Counted from the first letter of the stretch, positions 1 through 11,222 are shown. The stretch is 64,000 nucleotides of DNA from Sorex araneus (GCF_027595985.1 NC_073303.1:25782565-25846564); one strand, 5' to 3'. Notes: generated by a model not told the origin, from the sequence alone. Numbers and translations: made by a program.

Positions 1-149
1 TACTATGCTAAGCACATCATCTGAACTTGTGAGCCAGGCCCTGTCACGGGTGGGTGCCCTTTCATAGATAAGATGACTGGGGCCCAGAGAGATTAACAAA
101 CTTGCCCCGTACCACACAGCTAACAAAGTAGTAATTTAAGTCAGCAGTT

Positions 150-325
150 TGGTGGGCAGAGCGAGCCTGCAGGGGTTAAGGCACTTGCCTTGCGTCCTGC
201 CAACCCCAGTTAGAATCCTGGATACAGCAGCTGGCCTCCAGAGCACCGCCAGGGGTCACCCCTGAGCACAGAGCCAGGAGCAGCTCCTGAGCACCACCCA
301 GAGTGGCCCAACAACCGACACAGAG
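150..325 (+). mobile_element. SOR-type SINE, old
   Basis: Recognisable by CTTGCCTTGCGTCC, AGAGCACCGCCAGGGGTCA and CACAGAGCCAGGAGCAG. 1-149 and 326-1269 show no gene or clear repeat. Confidence 0.65.
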
Positions 326-1269
326 AGAACGCAGGTGGTCTGACCCCACAGACAATGGGGCATTCTACTAGAAGTCAGGGGGTGAGAAGCTTGAAGAAAT
401 GTTCCCTTCTAGATGGGAAATCTCCAGGGACAGAAAGAACCAGAAACCATGCTCAGAGAAAGCAGGACGCGGGTCCCTGACCCCACCTGGGCCCCTCGCA
501 GTGCCCCATGCTCAAGTGAGTCACATGATGGTGACAGGGACTTCCAGGAACTGCTACCAGCCTCCTGAGCCTTGCTGGCCAACTCTTCCAGGGCGAATCC
601 GGGCCCCCGTGGAGCCCGCCAGTGACGACCCATAGCTGCTGAGGGCAGGCAGGTGGGTCCAGAGCCCCTGCAGCTCAGCCCCAGTGGGACTCCAGCACAG
701 TGGCATGTGGCTTCAAATGGTGACAGGTGCTGGGGACTGGACAGAGAAAGGCAGAGAGATGGGTAACCCTGGGCGTGAGCTCAGAGCTGGCTCCCCAGTA
801 GGTGCTCAGTCCCTCCGCTGTCCCCGTGAAAAGGCACCATCACCATCACCATGGAAACAGATGCTTCCCTGGGAGAATATGCACATCCAGGACACCTTCC
901 TGACAGGGCAGCTGGAAACGCAGCGCCAAGTCCCTCGGGCCGAGTTCCTATGATGAGAGCATGGGAGTTATTGATACTCCCCGCCCACCCTGCCGCCAAG
1001 TTCCTGTCTCTGTGAGATGCTGTGTGTGATGGTGGAGCTCGAGCCCCACATTCAAGTCCTGGTCCCACTGCAGAGCTGGGCGGGTAACCCAGCTTTCCCA
1101 TAGCTGGTTCCCTCACCCTTAGAAATGAGGGTGGGCTCCCCGGGTCTGCAGCTTGAGATGAGCTTCCTGCAGAGGGCAGGCTGTGGGGTGGGATGGAGAG
1201 GGGTGGAAAGGGGGGAGGGAACAGAGAGAGAACATTTGCCTTCTCTTGGCCAAACAGCACCCACGTCTG

Positions 1270-1422
1270 CTTTCCAGGGCCAGAGGGGTAGCAGAGCAGG
1301 TGAGGTGTTTCCTTGCACAAGGCCAACCTGGGTTTGATCCCTGGCATCCTATATGGTCCCATGAGCCTGCCAGGAGTAAGCCCTGAGCACTGATGGGTAT
1401 GGCCCAAATATTAAAAAAAAAA
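1270..1422 (+). mobile_element. SOR-type SINE, old, with A-tail
   Basis: GGGTAGCAGAGCAGG head, GGGTTTGATCCCTGGC B box, A11 tail. Confidence 0.82.
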
Positions 1423-1506
1423 ATCTGCTTCCCACCCCGGTAAATTTTACTACACTGTCTCTGTCCCTCTCCAGAGAGAGGGGCGGGGGGTGGGGTGGGG
1501 AATAAA

Positions 1507-1600
1507 GGGCTGGGGATGTGGCACAGTGGTAAGGCACATGGCTTTCATGCATGAGGCCCTGGGTTCGACCCATGGTGTAAGAAGAAGGAGAAGGAGGGGC
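1507..1600 (+). mobile_element. tRNA-Ala-like SINE fragment, distinct from SOR
   Basis: GGGGATGTGGCACAGTGGTA (A box) and GCATGAGGCCCTGGGTTCGA (B box) resemble a tRNA-Ala-derived ID-like element, followed by an AAGAAGGAG tail. Confidence 0.5.
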
Positions 1601-1604
1601 TGGA

Positions 1605-1925
1605 CCATTATGACATTAACAGTTGGAAGGATGGCTCCGGATGGGAGTTGTGTGCTGAAAGGGGCAAATGACCAAACATGATGGCCTCTCAGTATCTATG
1701 TTGCAAATGATAATGCTCAAAAGAAGAGAGACAGAGAGACAGAGAGAAGGAAGAAAAGTGCCTGCCATAGAGGCAGGCTAGGGGTGGGGGTGCCCAGAGA
1801 GATATGTGGGATATTCGTAGTGGAAAATGCACAGTGGGTGGAGGGCTGTGTACTGAAGCTCAACCATGAAAGCTTTGTAGCTGCATCTCACAGTGACACG
1901 ATGATTCAATTAAAAAAATTTCTTT
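1605..1925 (+). repeat. Unclassified shrew-type interspersed repeat
   Basis: Runs from GGACCATTATGACATTAACAG through GCTCAAAAGAAGAGAGACAG to CTCAACCATGAAAGCTTTG, and ends in a T/A-rich tail. From memory this is a common repeat in shrew DNA. I cannot assign a class. Confidence 0.4.
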
Positions 1926-1939
1926 AAACAAATAAAAGA

Positions 1940-2120
1940 GGGGCTGGAGTGATAGCACAGTGGGTAGGGTGCTTGCCTTGCACACAGCTGACCTGGGTTT
2001 GATCCCCAGCATCCCAATGGTCCCCTGAATACCACCAGAAATAATTCCTGAGTGCAGAGCCAGGAGGAACCCCTGAGTGTCGCCAGGTGTGGCCCAAAAA
2101 ACAAAAAATAAATAAATTAA
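1940..2120 (+). mobile_element. SOR-type SINE
   Basis: Full length, with an A box TAGCACAGTGGG and an (AAATA)n tail to about 2120. AT-rich unique DNA follows to 2347. Confidence 0.93.
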
Positions 2121-2347
2121 AATAAATAAATAAAATTTAATTGAAATAAATTAAGAAGTACATATTAAATATAAAACTAAATTTAATAAAGAAATTTATA
2201 CTGCTACAGTATAAATATATTCAAGTTGTTCTGACCAGCTGAGTACTACTAGTAGCTAGAAAAAAATTTTAATTTCTGTTTCACTAAGGTGGTGCCACAG
2301 ATGGCACCCAGCACCCTAAAAAGAGGTCTTATCCAAAACCATGTAGG

Positions 2348-2527
2348 GGGGCTGGATCGATAGCACAGCGGGTAGGGTGTTTGCCTTGCACGCAGCCGAC
2401 CCGGGTTCAAATCCCAGCATCCCATATGGTCCCCTGAGCACTGCCAGGAGTAATTTCTGAGTGCAGAGCCAGGAGTAACCCCTGTGCATCGCCAGGTGTG
2501 ACCCAAAAAGCAAAAAAAAAAAAAAAA
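2348..2527 (+). mobile_element. SOR-type SINE, well preserved
   Basis: Full length, from GGGCTGGATCGATAGCACAG to a tail of about 18 A. 2530-3117 is unique sequence without a supported gene. Confidence 0.95.
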
Positions 2528-3117
2528 CCCATGTAGGATGTATTTTCTACCACTCAGAGACACCTCTAGTCTCACCCATATTTTTGTTGCAGGAACATAT
2601 ACTTTCTGACTAGACTTCTGAGAATAAACATATTTGTAGTGGGATAACATTCTGTGGGGAAACTGGATTAGAACAGGCATTTACAGAGAGGGAAAAAAGG
2701 TATGAAACCATGTTTTCCTGTGTTTAAAATTGTGATGCTAAACTATACGTTAACTCTCTAATATCTCAGGCAGTTGGAAACAGGAGGAGAGGAATGTTCA
2801 GATTCTAACCCATGTTGCCCTCATTTTGGTTTAGCTGTCCACACAGCAAGTTCCCCGGCAGGACCCAAAGCAAGCAGCCCAAAATATCCTGGGTTGAGAT
2901 TCTACCCAGCCACAGCCTGTCCCACCCGGGACCTTCCTCCCCCACCCAGCAGCCTTGGGAAAACTTAGAAGCTCCTGCAGGAGACAGGGGGCAAATTCTT
3001 GTGGGTTCTGAGGGTTCTAAATTCATCCTTAAAAATCTTGGCAGTAATGCCAGGCTTGAAGCAGAAAGATCCAGAAACAGGGAAAAGCCCTGATTTGGTG
3101 ATACAATTTTAAAAAAC

Positions 3118-3300
3118 CCTGGGACCAGAGAGATAGTACAGCGAGTAGGTGTTGCCCTTGCACATGGCTGACCAGGGTTCGATCCTATATGGTCCCCCCT
3201 GAGTGCTCAGTGACCCCTGAGTGCAGAGCCAGGAGTGAGCCCTGAGCACCCACTGAATGTGGCCCTAAGACAGAAATTAAAATTAAAATGATAAAAATAA
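3118..3300 (+). mobile_element. SOR-type SINE, diverged
   Basis: ATAGTACAGCGAGTAGG, GGGTTCGATCC, short deletion before TATATGGTC. Confidence 0.82.
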
Positions 3301-3419
3301 AATTCTGGTGTGTGTATGTGTGTGTGTGTGGGGAGGGGGGTCCAGGATGAAACTCAGGGTCTCAGACATGTACTCTCTCTGCTTCTAAGGAATATCCATA
3401 GCCCTAAAAATAAAAATCT

Positions 3420-3597
3420 TTTATTTTTTTGCTTTCTGGGTCACACCCCGCAATGCACAGGGGTGACTCCTGGCTCATGCACTCAGGAATTACTCCTGGC
3501 GGTGCTCGGGGGACAATGTGGGATGCTGGGATTCAAACCCGGGTCAGCCACATGCAAGGCAAAGCGCCCTCCTCGCTGTGCTATCGCTCCAGCCCCA
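3420..3597 (-). mobile_element. SOR-type SINE
   Basis: Starts T-rich then GGGTCACACCCCGCAATGC and ends ATCGCTCCAGCCCC. The flanking AATAAAAATCTTTT repeats around this and the next copy look like target duplications. Confidence 0.95.
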
Positions 3598-3621
3598 AAT
3601 AAAAATCTTTTAAATAAAATC

Positions 3622-3797
3622 TCTTTTTTTTTCTTTTTTGGGTCACACCCGGCGATGCTCCTGGGTTACTCCTGGCTCTGCACTCAGGAATTACCCCTGG
3701 CCATGCTCAGGGGACCATATGGGATCCTGAGAATCGAACCCTGGTTGGCCATGTGCAAGGCAAACGCCCTACCCGCTGTGTTATTGCTCCAGCCCCT
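3622..3797 (-). mobile_element. SOR-type SINE
   Basis: Second of two reverse copies 25 bp apart; TAAATAAAAATCTTTT flanks appear at 3597, 3615 and 3797, so both probably used nearly the same site. Confidence 0.95.
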
Positions 3798-3812
3798 AAA
3801 TAAAAATCTCTT

Positions 3813-3990
3813 TTAGGGCTGGAGAGATACTATAATATATTGTATAAAGAACTTGCCTTACAGGTGGTTGACCCAGGTTCGATCCCTGCCACCCAATATG
3901 GTCTCCTGAATCCTGCCAGGAGTGATCCCTGAGCACAGAGCCAGGAATAAGCCCTGATCACTGACAGGTATGGAGCCAAAATATAAACTA
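3813..3990 (+). mobile_element. SOR-type SINE, diverged
   Basis: GGGCTGGAGAGATACTATAATA head, GGTTCGATCCCTGCC B box. Opposite in orientation to its two left neighbours. Confidence 0.85.
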
Positions 3991-3992
3991 AA

Positions 3993-4185
3993 TTGGGGCT
4001 GGAGTGATAGCACAGAGGGTAGGGCATTTGCCTTGCACGTGGCCGACCCGGGTTCGATTCCCAGCATCCCATATTGTCCCCTGAGCACAGCCAGGGGTAA
4101 TTCCTGACTGCAGAGCCAGGAGTGACCCCTGAGCATCGCTGGGTGTGACCCAAAAAAGAAAAATAAAACAAAATATAAACTAAAT
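3993..4185 (+). mobile_element. SOR-type SINE
   Basis: Full length, tail AAAAAAGAAAAATAAAAC. The flank AATATAAACTAAAT recurs on both sides (3980 and 4172) as a target duplication. Confidence 0.95.
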
Positions 4186-4217
4186 AAATAAATCTCTTTT
4201 GAAATAAAAAGCAAGTC

Positions 4218-4395
4218 ATATGGAGCCAGAGTGATAGTACAGCAGGTAGGGCACTTGCCTTGCATGTAGCCGACCTGGGTTCGATCCCCGGCATCCCATA
4301 TGGTTCTCCAAGTACCACCCAGAGTAGTTCCTGAGTTCAGAGCCAAGAGTAAGCCCTGAGCATCACTGGGCATACCTCCCCCCCAAAAAAAATAC
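4218..4395 (+). mobile_element. SOR-type SINE
   Basis: Head GGAGCCAGAGTGATAGTACA, B box GGTTCGATCCCCGGC, A8 tail. 4396-5297 is mostly unique with two weak tRNA-like relics (about 4600-4670 and 4840-4960). No gene seen. Confidence 0.87.
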
Positions 4396-5297
4396 CTCTT
4401 AAATCGACATAATTATCTTATTTAAAAATAAGGCTACTCCAGCCCCCCACTGCTGGGTGTGAGCACTGGGCTGGCAGAGTTGGATTCAGTATTAACAAGG
4501 CTGGCCCAGGAGCCCAGGCACACTGCTTGGCTGGTCCCTCATGCATAGATAAAATGGGATTATTTAGGGGTCACTGGGATGCCTCCAAGGTGAAAAATGA
4601 CTATTTTGCAAGCATGAGGCTGTGAGTTGGATCCCGGGTGCCAACTGGAGCCCAGGCACCTCAAAAAAGAAAAGTATCCCCAAAAATAATGAAATTCAAT
4701 TTAAAAGGAAAAAAAGAAAAGCGCATGCACACCAAGACACAAACATGCAAACACCTCAACCCGGCGTGTGTCTAATTCCAGGCCACGGCAACAACAGTGA
4801 AGGGAGGCAGGGCAGTTAAACAAAAAATTAGATGGGACTAAGGGTGCGCGAGAGAGCCAGCTCAAAGGACTGAATTCAGGCTTTGCAAGCCCGAGGCCCA
4901 GGTTTGAGGCCGGCACCACATGGTCCCTTGGGCACAGCTGGCCGGGACCCCTAAACAAACAAACAAAGTTAATGATTTCTAATACAGTAGAAATCTACAC
5001 TTTGCAACAGTGTCTCTGATGAAAACCGTTGGGTAACATCCTGTGGGGGAGACAAAGCGTTTTTCCAATTTCTTCTAGGAGGGTCCTAAGTAAAGCTGTT
5101 AGAAGCTGCCAGGTCTGGGGGGGGGGGGGAGTCGACAGGAAACTGGCCTAGGGCAGGGAGCAGAGGGGTGGGGACAGCCACGGCGAGGGAAGACGGTCGA
5201 GAGACTGGGGCGCAGCCACTGCAGAAGCAGATGAGCCTTGGATAAGGGGTCTCACCACCTACGGCCAGAGTCCGAGGAGGGGCTCCTGGGTGTCTCT

Positions 5298-5415
5298 TCG
5301 TTTGGGGGCCACACCTGGTGGTGCTCAAAGACTACACCCAGCTTTGTGCTCTGGGTACCAGGGAATGAACCCAGGCCTCTTGCATGCGAAGTCCTTCAAG
5401 TCTCCTTCCCAGTCC
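5298..5415 (-). mobile_element. SOR-type SINE, old
   Basis: GGGGGCCACACCTGGTGGTGC start; the tRNA end is poorly preserved. Confidence 0.65.
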
Positions 5416-5432
5416 AAAGATTTGCCTTTTCG

Positions 5433-5608
5433 TTTTTTTTTTTTCTTTCTGGGTCACACCCAGCGATGCACAGGGGTCACTCCTGGCTCTGCACTCAGGA
5501 ATTACCCCTGGTGGTGCTCAGGGGACCATGTGGGATGCTGGGAATCGAACCAGGGTCGGCCACGTGCAAGGCAAACGCCCTACCTGCTGTGCTATCGCTC
5601 CAGCCCCC
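5433..5608 (-). mobile_element. SOR-type SINE with target duplication
   Basis: 15-bp duplication AGATTTGCCTTTTCG at 5418-5432 and 5609-5623. Confidence 0.97.
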
Positions 5609-5623
5609 AGATTTGCCTTTTCG

Positions 5624-5800
5624 GGTCAGAGCAATAGTACAGTGGGGAGGGCGCTTTGTCTCACACGAGGCTGACCAGAGTTCGATCCCCAGCACTCCCT
5701 ACGGTCCTTTGAACACCGCCAGGAGTGATCCTGAGAGCAGAGCTAGGAGAAAGTTCTGAGCACTGCCAGATGTGGCCCCAAAACAAATAACAGCAAAAAT
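5624..5800 (+). mobile_element. SOR-type SINE, diverged
   Basis: GGTCAGAGCAATAGTACAG head, AGTTCGATCCCCAGC B box, tail CCCCAAAACAAATAAC. Confidence 0.85.
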
Positions 5801-5802
5801 CA

Positions 5803-5982
5803 GAGGCTGGAGCGGCAGCACAGCGGGGAGGGCGTTTGCCTTGCATGTGGCCAGTCCAGGTTCGATTCCCAGCATCCCATGTGGTCCCCTGAGCACTGTC
5901 AGGAGTAATTCCTGAGTGCAGAACCAGGAGGAACCCCTGCCCATTGCTGGATGTGACCCAAAAAGGGGGGAAAAAAAAAGAT
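5803..5982 (+). mobile_element. SOR-type SINE
   Basis: Full length, tail AAAAAGGGGGGAAAAAAAAAG. 5983-6200 is unique. Confidence 0.94.
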
Positions 5983-6215
5983 TAGCTTTTTCCTGGAGTT
6001 CACCAAGGCAGACTTTTCAGACTGCCTAGAGAGGATTCACGCCAAACACTCCGGCCCCAGGAAGATGAGTTTGTCCGGTGCTCACAAAGCAATCTATTGC
6101 CCTTCTTGTGCCTGCGGCTCCTGTAACTGGCTAAGACCTGGCCTGCACCCGCAGAGAGCTGGTCACGGGCCCTGGGGTGTGTGAAGGAACTGACCATGCA
6201 GAAAAGTCCAGTTAG

Positions 6216-6394
6216 GGGGGCTGGAGCAATAGCACAGCGGGTAGGGCGTTTGCCTTGCATGCGGCAGACCTGGATTTGATTCCCAGCATCCCATATGGTC
6301 CCCTGAGCACCGCCAGGGGTAATTCCTGAGTGCAGAGCCAGGAGTGACCCCTGTGCATTGCCGGGTGTGACCCAAAAAGCAAAAAAAAAAAAAA
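6216..6394 (+). mobile_element. SOR-type SINE with target duplication
   Basis: 15-bp duplication GAAAAGTCCAGTTAG at 6201-6215 and 6395-6409. Confidence 0.97.
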
Positions 6395-6579
6395 GAAAAG
6401 TCCAGTTAGTTCATTTGATCGTCACTCAGAAGCCTTAAAACCAGGAGTCACTTTTTTTCTGCTTTTCAGAGAGGAAAAACTGGCCCAGGGTTCAGAAGGA
6501 GAGCGGGGACTCTCCTGGTTGACCTCATTCAGCAGTGGGAAAAGGCTGAGAACGTCAAATGAATCCCCTGACTAGGGTG

Positions 6580-6742
6580 GTTCTGTTTTGTTTTGGGGGC
6601 CTGGGGGCTGTGTTCAAAGTTTATTCCTGGTTCTGTAGTTCAGGGGTCATTTCCGGCGGTGCTTGAGGACCATGTGCAGAGCCAAGGATGGAACTGAGGG
6701 TCTCCACGTGTAAGACAGCACCTTAACCCCTGGACTATCTGT
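6580..6742 (-). mobile_element. SOR-type SINE, old
   Basis: TTTTGGGGGCCTGGGGGC start, GGTGCTTGAGGACCATGTG middle, CTGGACTATCTGTC end. Confidence 0.65.
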
Positions 6743-6758
6743 CTTGAACAGGTCTTTT

Positions 6759-6931
6759 TTGTTTGTTTGTTTTTTGGGTCACACCTGGCAATGCAAAGGG
6801 GTTCCTCCTGGCTCTGCACTCAGGAATCACCCCTGGAAGTGCTCAGAGGACCATATGGGATGCTGGGAATCAAACCCGGGTTGGCTGCGTGCAAGGCAAA
6901 TGCCCTACCCGCTGTGCTATCGCTCCAGCCC
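6759..6931 (-). mobile_element. SOR-type SINE with target duplication
   Basis: 16-bp duplication CTTGAACAGGTCTTTT at 6743-6758 and 6932-6947. Confidence 0.97.
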
Positions 6932-7003
6932 CTTGAACAGGTCTTTTAACTTTGTGTTGGCTGTCCTGAAGCAGAGGAGTAAAGGGTGAAAATCTCCTTC
7001 AGT

Positions 7004-7192
7004 TGGGGCTGGAGCGATAGCACAGCGGGTAGGGCGTTTGCCTTGCACGCGGCCAACCTGGGTTCGAATCCCAGCATCCCATATGGTCCCCTGAGCACCG
7101 CCAGAGGTAATTCCTGAGTGCAGAGCCAGGAGTAACCCCTGTGCATCGCCAGGTGTGACCCAAAAAGCAAAAAAAAAAAAAAAAAAAAAAAA
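7004..7192 (+). mobile_element. SOR-type SINE with target duplication
   Basis: 16-bp duplication GAAAATCTCCTTCAGT at 6988-7003 and 7193-7208. Tail of about 25 A. Confidence 0.97.
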
Positions 7193-7208
7193 GAAAATCT
7201 CCTTCAGT

Positions 7209-9120
7209 CACTACTTAGTTTTTCCTCCCTCTTGCCACCCTAGGGCTTTCTTTCATGTAGCCTGGGGAAATTATGGAACATGTAGACCCCAAGACTCATA
7301 ATAATTCCTCCAGTCTCCCAAGTTCAGCTCTCTCTGGATAACCCATATCTCCAGCTTTGGCAAAGCGAATTTGTGCTCAGGTAGGAAAGTTTGATGGCAA
7401 GCAGTCTGAGAAACTAGGCTCTCTGGCACAGGGTCACCCCAATAAACAGCCCTTTCCCTGCAGAATGCCCAGCCCAAAGTGTTTGCATATAATCACTTGC
7501 AAATACCTGCACTGTGCTGAGGGTGGGGGCTATGGAGATGCCAGAGTGACCCGGTCCCCAGAGCTTTGGACATTCCCGGGCTCAGTGGACCCTGAGCTAG
7601 CCTGGCCTCAGCTCTGCATCCTGCCCACCCACTATCCGGGGGCTCAGTCTCCTTCAGTTGGTTGCATTTTCACAGCCCAGGACGTCATGCAAGACAAAAT
7701 CCTTTACCACTGGGCCCCCCATCCCGCCCCTGGCTCCTTCTTTGGACTTTGAGGAGGTAGGAGACGCTCTCTAGATCCTTCCACCATGGGGGTCCAAGCT
7801 AACCCCTCCTGCCGCAGATGCACCCCTAAATTAGGAAAAGATTGAATTTTCAATGGCTAGGCCAAACAAACTGCGTTTTCTCCCCTAACCCGGAGACTCT
7901 GATCTCTACCTGCATGGGGGCTGGGGCTGGGGGCTCTTCTCCCCACGGTAGCTGCTGCCATCCAGCCCTGCAGAGTCCATCCCAGATGCGGCCCCTAGTG
8001 AAAACCAGGAGGGCTTGACTTGGGGCATCTTTATCCCTCCCTTTCCCGGTGGAAAGGAGCTCCGCGGCCAGCTCCGCCCCTTCACACTCCCCACCCACAA
8101 CTGACCCCGCCCCCTTTTGTGCCCCGCCCTTAGGGACCTGTCCCTCCCCGCCCTGCCCACTAGAGACCCCGCCCCTTCTCCTTTCCCAGTCCTTAAGGCC
8201 CCGCCCTGGCTCCGGCCCCACCCCGCCCACTCTAGGCCCCACCCTTCTCCATGCCCCGCCCTTAAGGACCCGCCCCTCCAAGTAGATGGGGAGTTGAAGT
8301 GTAGAGGCAGCATGCTCCCGACCTGTGGGTGGGATGGGGCTCAAAGGTTCTTAGGGATTCCTCGGTGACCCCAAGATCACTAAAGGTAACTGAGGCACAG
8401 TTTTAGGGCCATCGGGGGCTTAGGAAGGAAGGCTGAGTTGGGAGGGGGCCACGAACGTTTGGAACTGAGGACCAAGGAGCTGTAAGACGGGGGTCCCAGG
8501 CTTAGAGAAGAAACTTGTGAACATGAGGGGGCCAGGTGGCTGCCTTCCCTAGCCACAGAGCTGCGTGATGCCCACGGGTGGAGCGGTCTGGTGTGGGGGG
8601 CGGAGGGCTGGGGGCTCCTGCAGCGTTCAGGGAGAGCGGGTGAGCCTGGCGGGGGAGCCGGACGGCCTGTTTTGTTTCGTGACCAACCATGTCTGGGCAG
8701 CTCGGGAGGATCTGGGAAACTGCCTCCAGGTCCAAGATGTTCTCTTTACACAAAGTCTCAGGTCGGTTTGTGCCATTGAAGTCACCTTGCTGTCCTGATC
8801 ACAGAGAATTAGGATAATTCTCTGTGGCAAAGGCCACGGCCAGGGGGTGGGGTATGGGGTGGTGGGGAGTTTGCCTGAGACTGTCCAATGGGGACACTTA
8901 GATGGGATGATGGCAGGTCAGCCAATCAGAGCCTCTCTTGAGTTAGTTACAAAGGCCGGTGTTGCAATAGGAAAAAGGTCAGCCCCATTGAATGTGGGGG
9001 AAGGAGACCATGACCTCTAGGGACCCCCACTTTCTGCCTTATTCCAACACAGCTCATTGTCTCCCTAGATGTCACTGCTCCATGTGGGGCATAAGTTGAG
9101 AAAGTAAAGAAAGGACAAAT
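7209..9120. other. Repeat-poor intergenic stretch
   Basis: No supported gene on either strand. Holds the GC-box array at 8040-8290 and a CCAATCAGAGC motif at about 8928. The open frames here show no family resemblance. Confidence 0.6.
8040..8290. repeat. Degenerate GC-box-rich array
   Basis: About seven imperfect units of 30-40 bp built on CCCCGCCC with TTAGGGACC, TAGAGACC or TTAAGGACC spacers. Few CpGs apart from the CCGCCC cores. Confidence 0.7.
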
Positions 9121-9124
9121 AGTT

Positions 9125-9240
9125 GTTGGAGAAAGTACAGGCGGTCAGGTTACTGTACCAGGTTCCATCCTGGACATTGCAGATGGTGCCCTGAATACTG
9201 TCCCCTGAACACTCCTGAGATCAGAGCCAGGAATAGAAAA
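9125..9240 (+). mobile_element. SOR-type SINE relic
   Basis: GGTTCCATCCTGG and CCCTGAACACTCCTGAGATCAGAGCC are the only recognisable parts. Confidence 0.45.
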
Positions 9241-9339
9241 GCATATGAACACATTGAGTGTGGGCGGCATCCCCAATCCCCCCTGAAAAAGAGAGGGATT
9301 CATTTAACAGTTTTTACAACTGAATTAAAAACCTTCTTA

Positions 9340-9511
9340 GGGGCTGGAGCAATAGCACAGCAGGTAGGGCGTTTGCCTTGCATGCAGCCGACCCAGGTTC
9401 AAATCCCAGCATCCCATATGGTCCCCTGAGCACCACCAGGAGTAATTCCTGAGTGCAGAGCCAGGAGTAACTCCTGTGTATCACTGGGTGTGACCCAAAA
9501 AGAAAAAAAAT
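9340..9511 (+). mobile_element. SOR-type SINE
   Basis: Full length; imperfect target duplication (AAAACCTTCTTA and AAATAACTTCTTA). Confidence 0.95.
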
Positions 9512-9603
9512 AACTTCTTACATCAGAAGTTGAGACACTGGGCTGGGAAGTCAATCATCTTTAAAGTCCATTTATTTTACTTTTATTGGATCAAAATAAT
9601 TAA

Positions 9604-10035
9604 GGGGCTGGGGATGTTCATGGGGCCCTGGGATCCATTCCTGGCACCAAAAGAAAATTGCTTTTAAAATATTTGTAGAGGTAGGGCTGGAGAGACAGTA
9701 CAGCCCATAGAGCACTTGCCTTGCATTGTGACTGGCCAGGATTCTATCCTCAGCATCCCCTATGGTTCCCTGAGCCCTGATTATATTCCTCCACCAGGAA
9801 TAATCCTGAATGCAAATCCAGGAGTAAGAGCTGAGCACACCTATGTGTAGTAAAAAAAAAAAAAGTTTATACCAGGGCTGGAGAGAGAACAGAGGGAAGG
9901 ATGTTTGCCTTGCACATGGCTGAACCAGGTTTGATGGCCAGCATCCCATATGGTCCCTTGAGCCTGCTGGGAGTGATCCCTGCGTGTAAAGCCAAGAGGA
10001 AGCACTCGTAGGTGTGGGCCCAAAACCACAATTAA
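9604..10035 (+). mobile_element. Cluster of three SOR-type SINE copies
   Basis: A head-and-B-box fragment at 9604-9660, then diverged full copies at 9682-9866 (tail A13) and 9872-10035. Confidence 0.75.
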
Positions 10036-10052
10036 TAAAATCAAACGTCTCT

Positions 10053-10188
10053 AGGGGCCCGAGGGATAGCACAGTGTGCTTGCCTTGCATGTGGCAAGCC
10101 AGGTTCAAATCCCGGCGTACGGTCCCCTGTGCACCACGAGGAGTGGCCCTTGTGCACAGAGCCAGGAGTAAACCTTAGTAAAAAAGGG
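10053..10188 (+). mobile_element. SOR-type SINE, diverged
   Basis: ATAGCACAGTGTGCTTGCC (small head deletion), GGTTCAAATCCCGGC B box, A-rich tail running into the 59-bp direct repeat. Confidence 0.78.
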
Positions 10189-10247
10189 AAAAAAAGCCCA
10201 TTTTGTGTATATGATAAACTTTTGAAATGTCTACCCACTTCAATATT
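10189..10247. repeat. 59-bp direct repeat, copy 1
   Basis: 58 of 59 bases match 10927-10985. The single difference is ATGATAAAC versus ATGATAGAC. Confidence 0.97.
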
Positions 10248-10334
10248 AGGGGCTGCATTCATGGATATTCCTGCCCACCGAATGGAACTGCCCACTTTTT
10301 AATACTTTAGTTGGCACGAAAAAAAAAACAAAAT

Positions 10335-10593
10335 TGTAGGACCAGAGAGGTAGTACAGTGGATAGGGCATTTGTCTTGTATGTGGCCAACCTGGATTAGA
10401 TGCCTGGCACCTCATATAGTTCCTTGAGAACCCTCTCCCCCAAAAACATTGTATTTTGTTTAAGATTTGCATTCAGGTATTATTTCTGGTGGTTCTTGGG
10501 GGACCATAGGGGATGCTGAGGATAGAACCCAGGTTGGCCCTGTACCAGGCAAGTACCCTATCTGCTTTGCTTTGCTGGCTCTCTCTGGCCCCA
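10335..10593. mobile_element. Two old SOR-type SINEs, head to head
   Basis: Plus copy 10335-10450 (3' half lost) and minus copy 10452-10593 ending CTCTCTCTGGCCCC. Confidence 0.65.
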
Positions 10594-10621
10594 GTGCTCA
10601 TGTATTACACATTTTTGTATA

Positions 10622-10838
10622 GGGGTCAGAGAGATAGAACAGGCTAAGATGCTGGGCTGGAACAATAGTACAGTGGGTAGAGCACTCTACTTGCATGTAG
10701 CTTACTTGGGTTTGATTCCTGGCACCACCGATGGTCTCCCCATAGGTGTGATCTCTCAGGAGTGATCCCTGAGCCCAGAGCCAGGTGTAAGCCCTGAGCA
10801 CCACCAAGTGTGCCTCCCCCACCAAAGAAAAAGAAACC
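10622..10838 (+). mobile_element. SOR-type SINE inserted in or beside a head fragment
   Basis: Head fragment at 10622-10650, then a diverged full copy from GCTGGGCTGGAACAATAGTACAG. A further 3' fragment lies at 10875-10926 (CCCCCTGAACACTGCCAGG). Confidence 0.72.
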
Positions 10839-10926
10839 AAGCATGCAGTTTACTCTGGTTTGGTCTTTTGCATCAGATGACCCCCTGAACACTGCCAGGT
10901 ATGGTCCCCAATCCAAACAAACAAAC

Positions 10927-10985
10927 AAAAAAAGCCCATTTTGTGTATATGATAGACTTTTGAAATGTCTACCCACTTCAATATT
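10927..10985. repeat. 59-bp direct repeat, copy 2
   Basis: Partner of 10189-10247, 738 bp away. Also directly follows a SINE A-rich tail. Confidence 0.97.
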
Positions 10986-11112
10986 TTTTGGTTTTGGGGG
11001 TATTTGGGTCAAGGTGCTCAAGGGGATAGTATGTGGTGCCAGGGATGCAACTGGGGTCCGCCATGTGCAAGGCAAGTGCCTTAATCTTTGTACTATTGCT
11101 ACCCTCTGCCCC
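10986..11112 (-). mobile_element. SOR-type SINE, old
   Basis: GGGTCAAGGTGCTCAAGG ... CATGTGCAAGGCAAGTGCC ... ACTATTGCTACCC. Confidence 0.65.
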
Positions 11113-11222
11113 CCCCCCCCACTTAAAGATTATGGGGAAAAGTTTTTCCTATCTGCTTCTTTCAGTTCTTTTAAAAATGTGTGCAAATATCTCTGCACTC
11201 CCATTTCATCTTTGTTGTTTTA

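Noticed and set aside
1507..1580. Possible functional tRNA-Ala gene
   Set aside because: The head and B box are tRNA-like, but the acceptor stem does not pair and a SINE-like tail follows.
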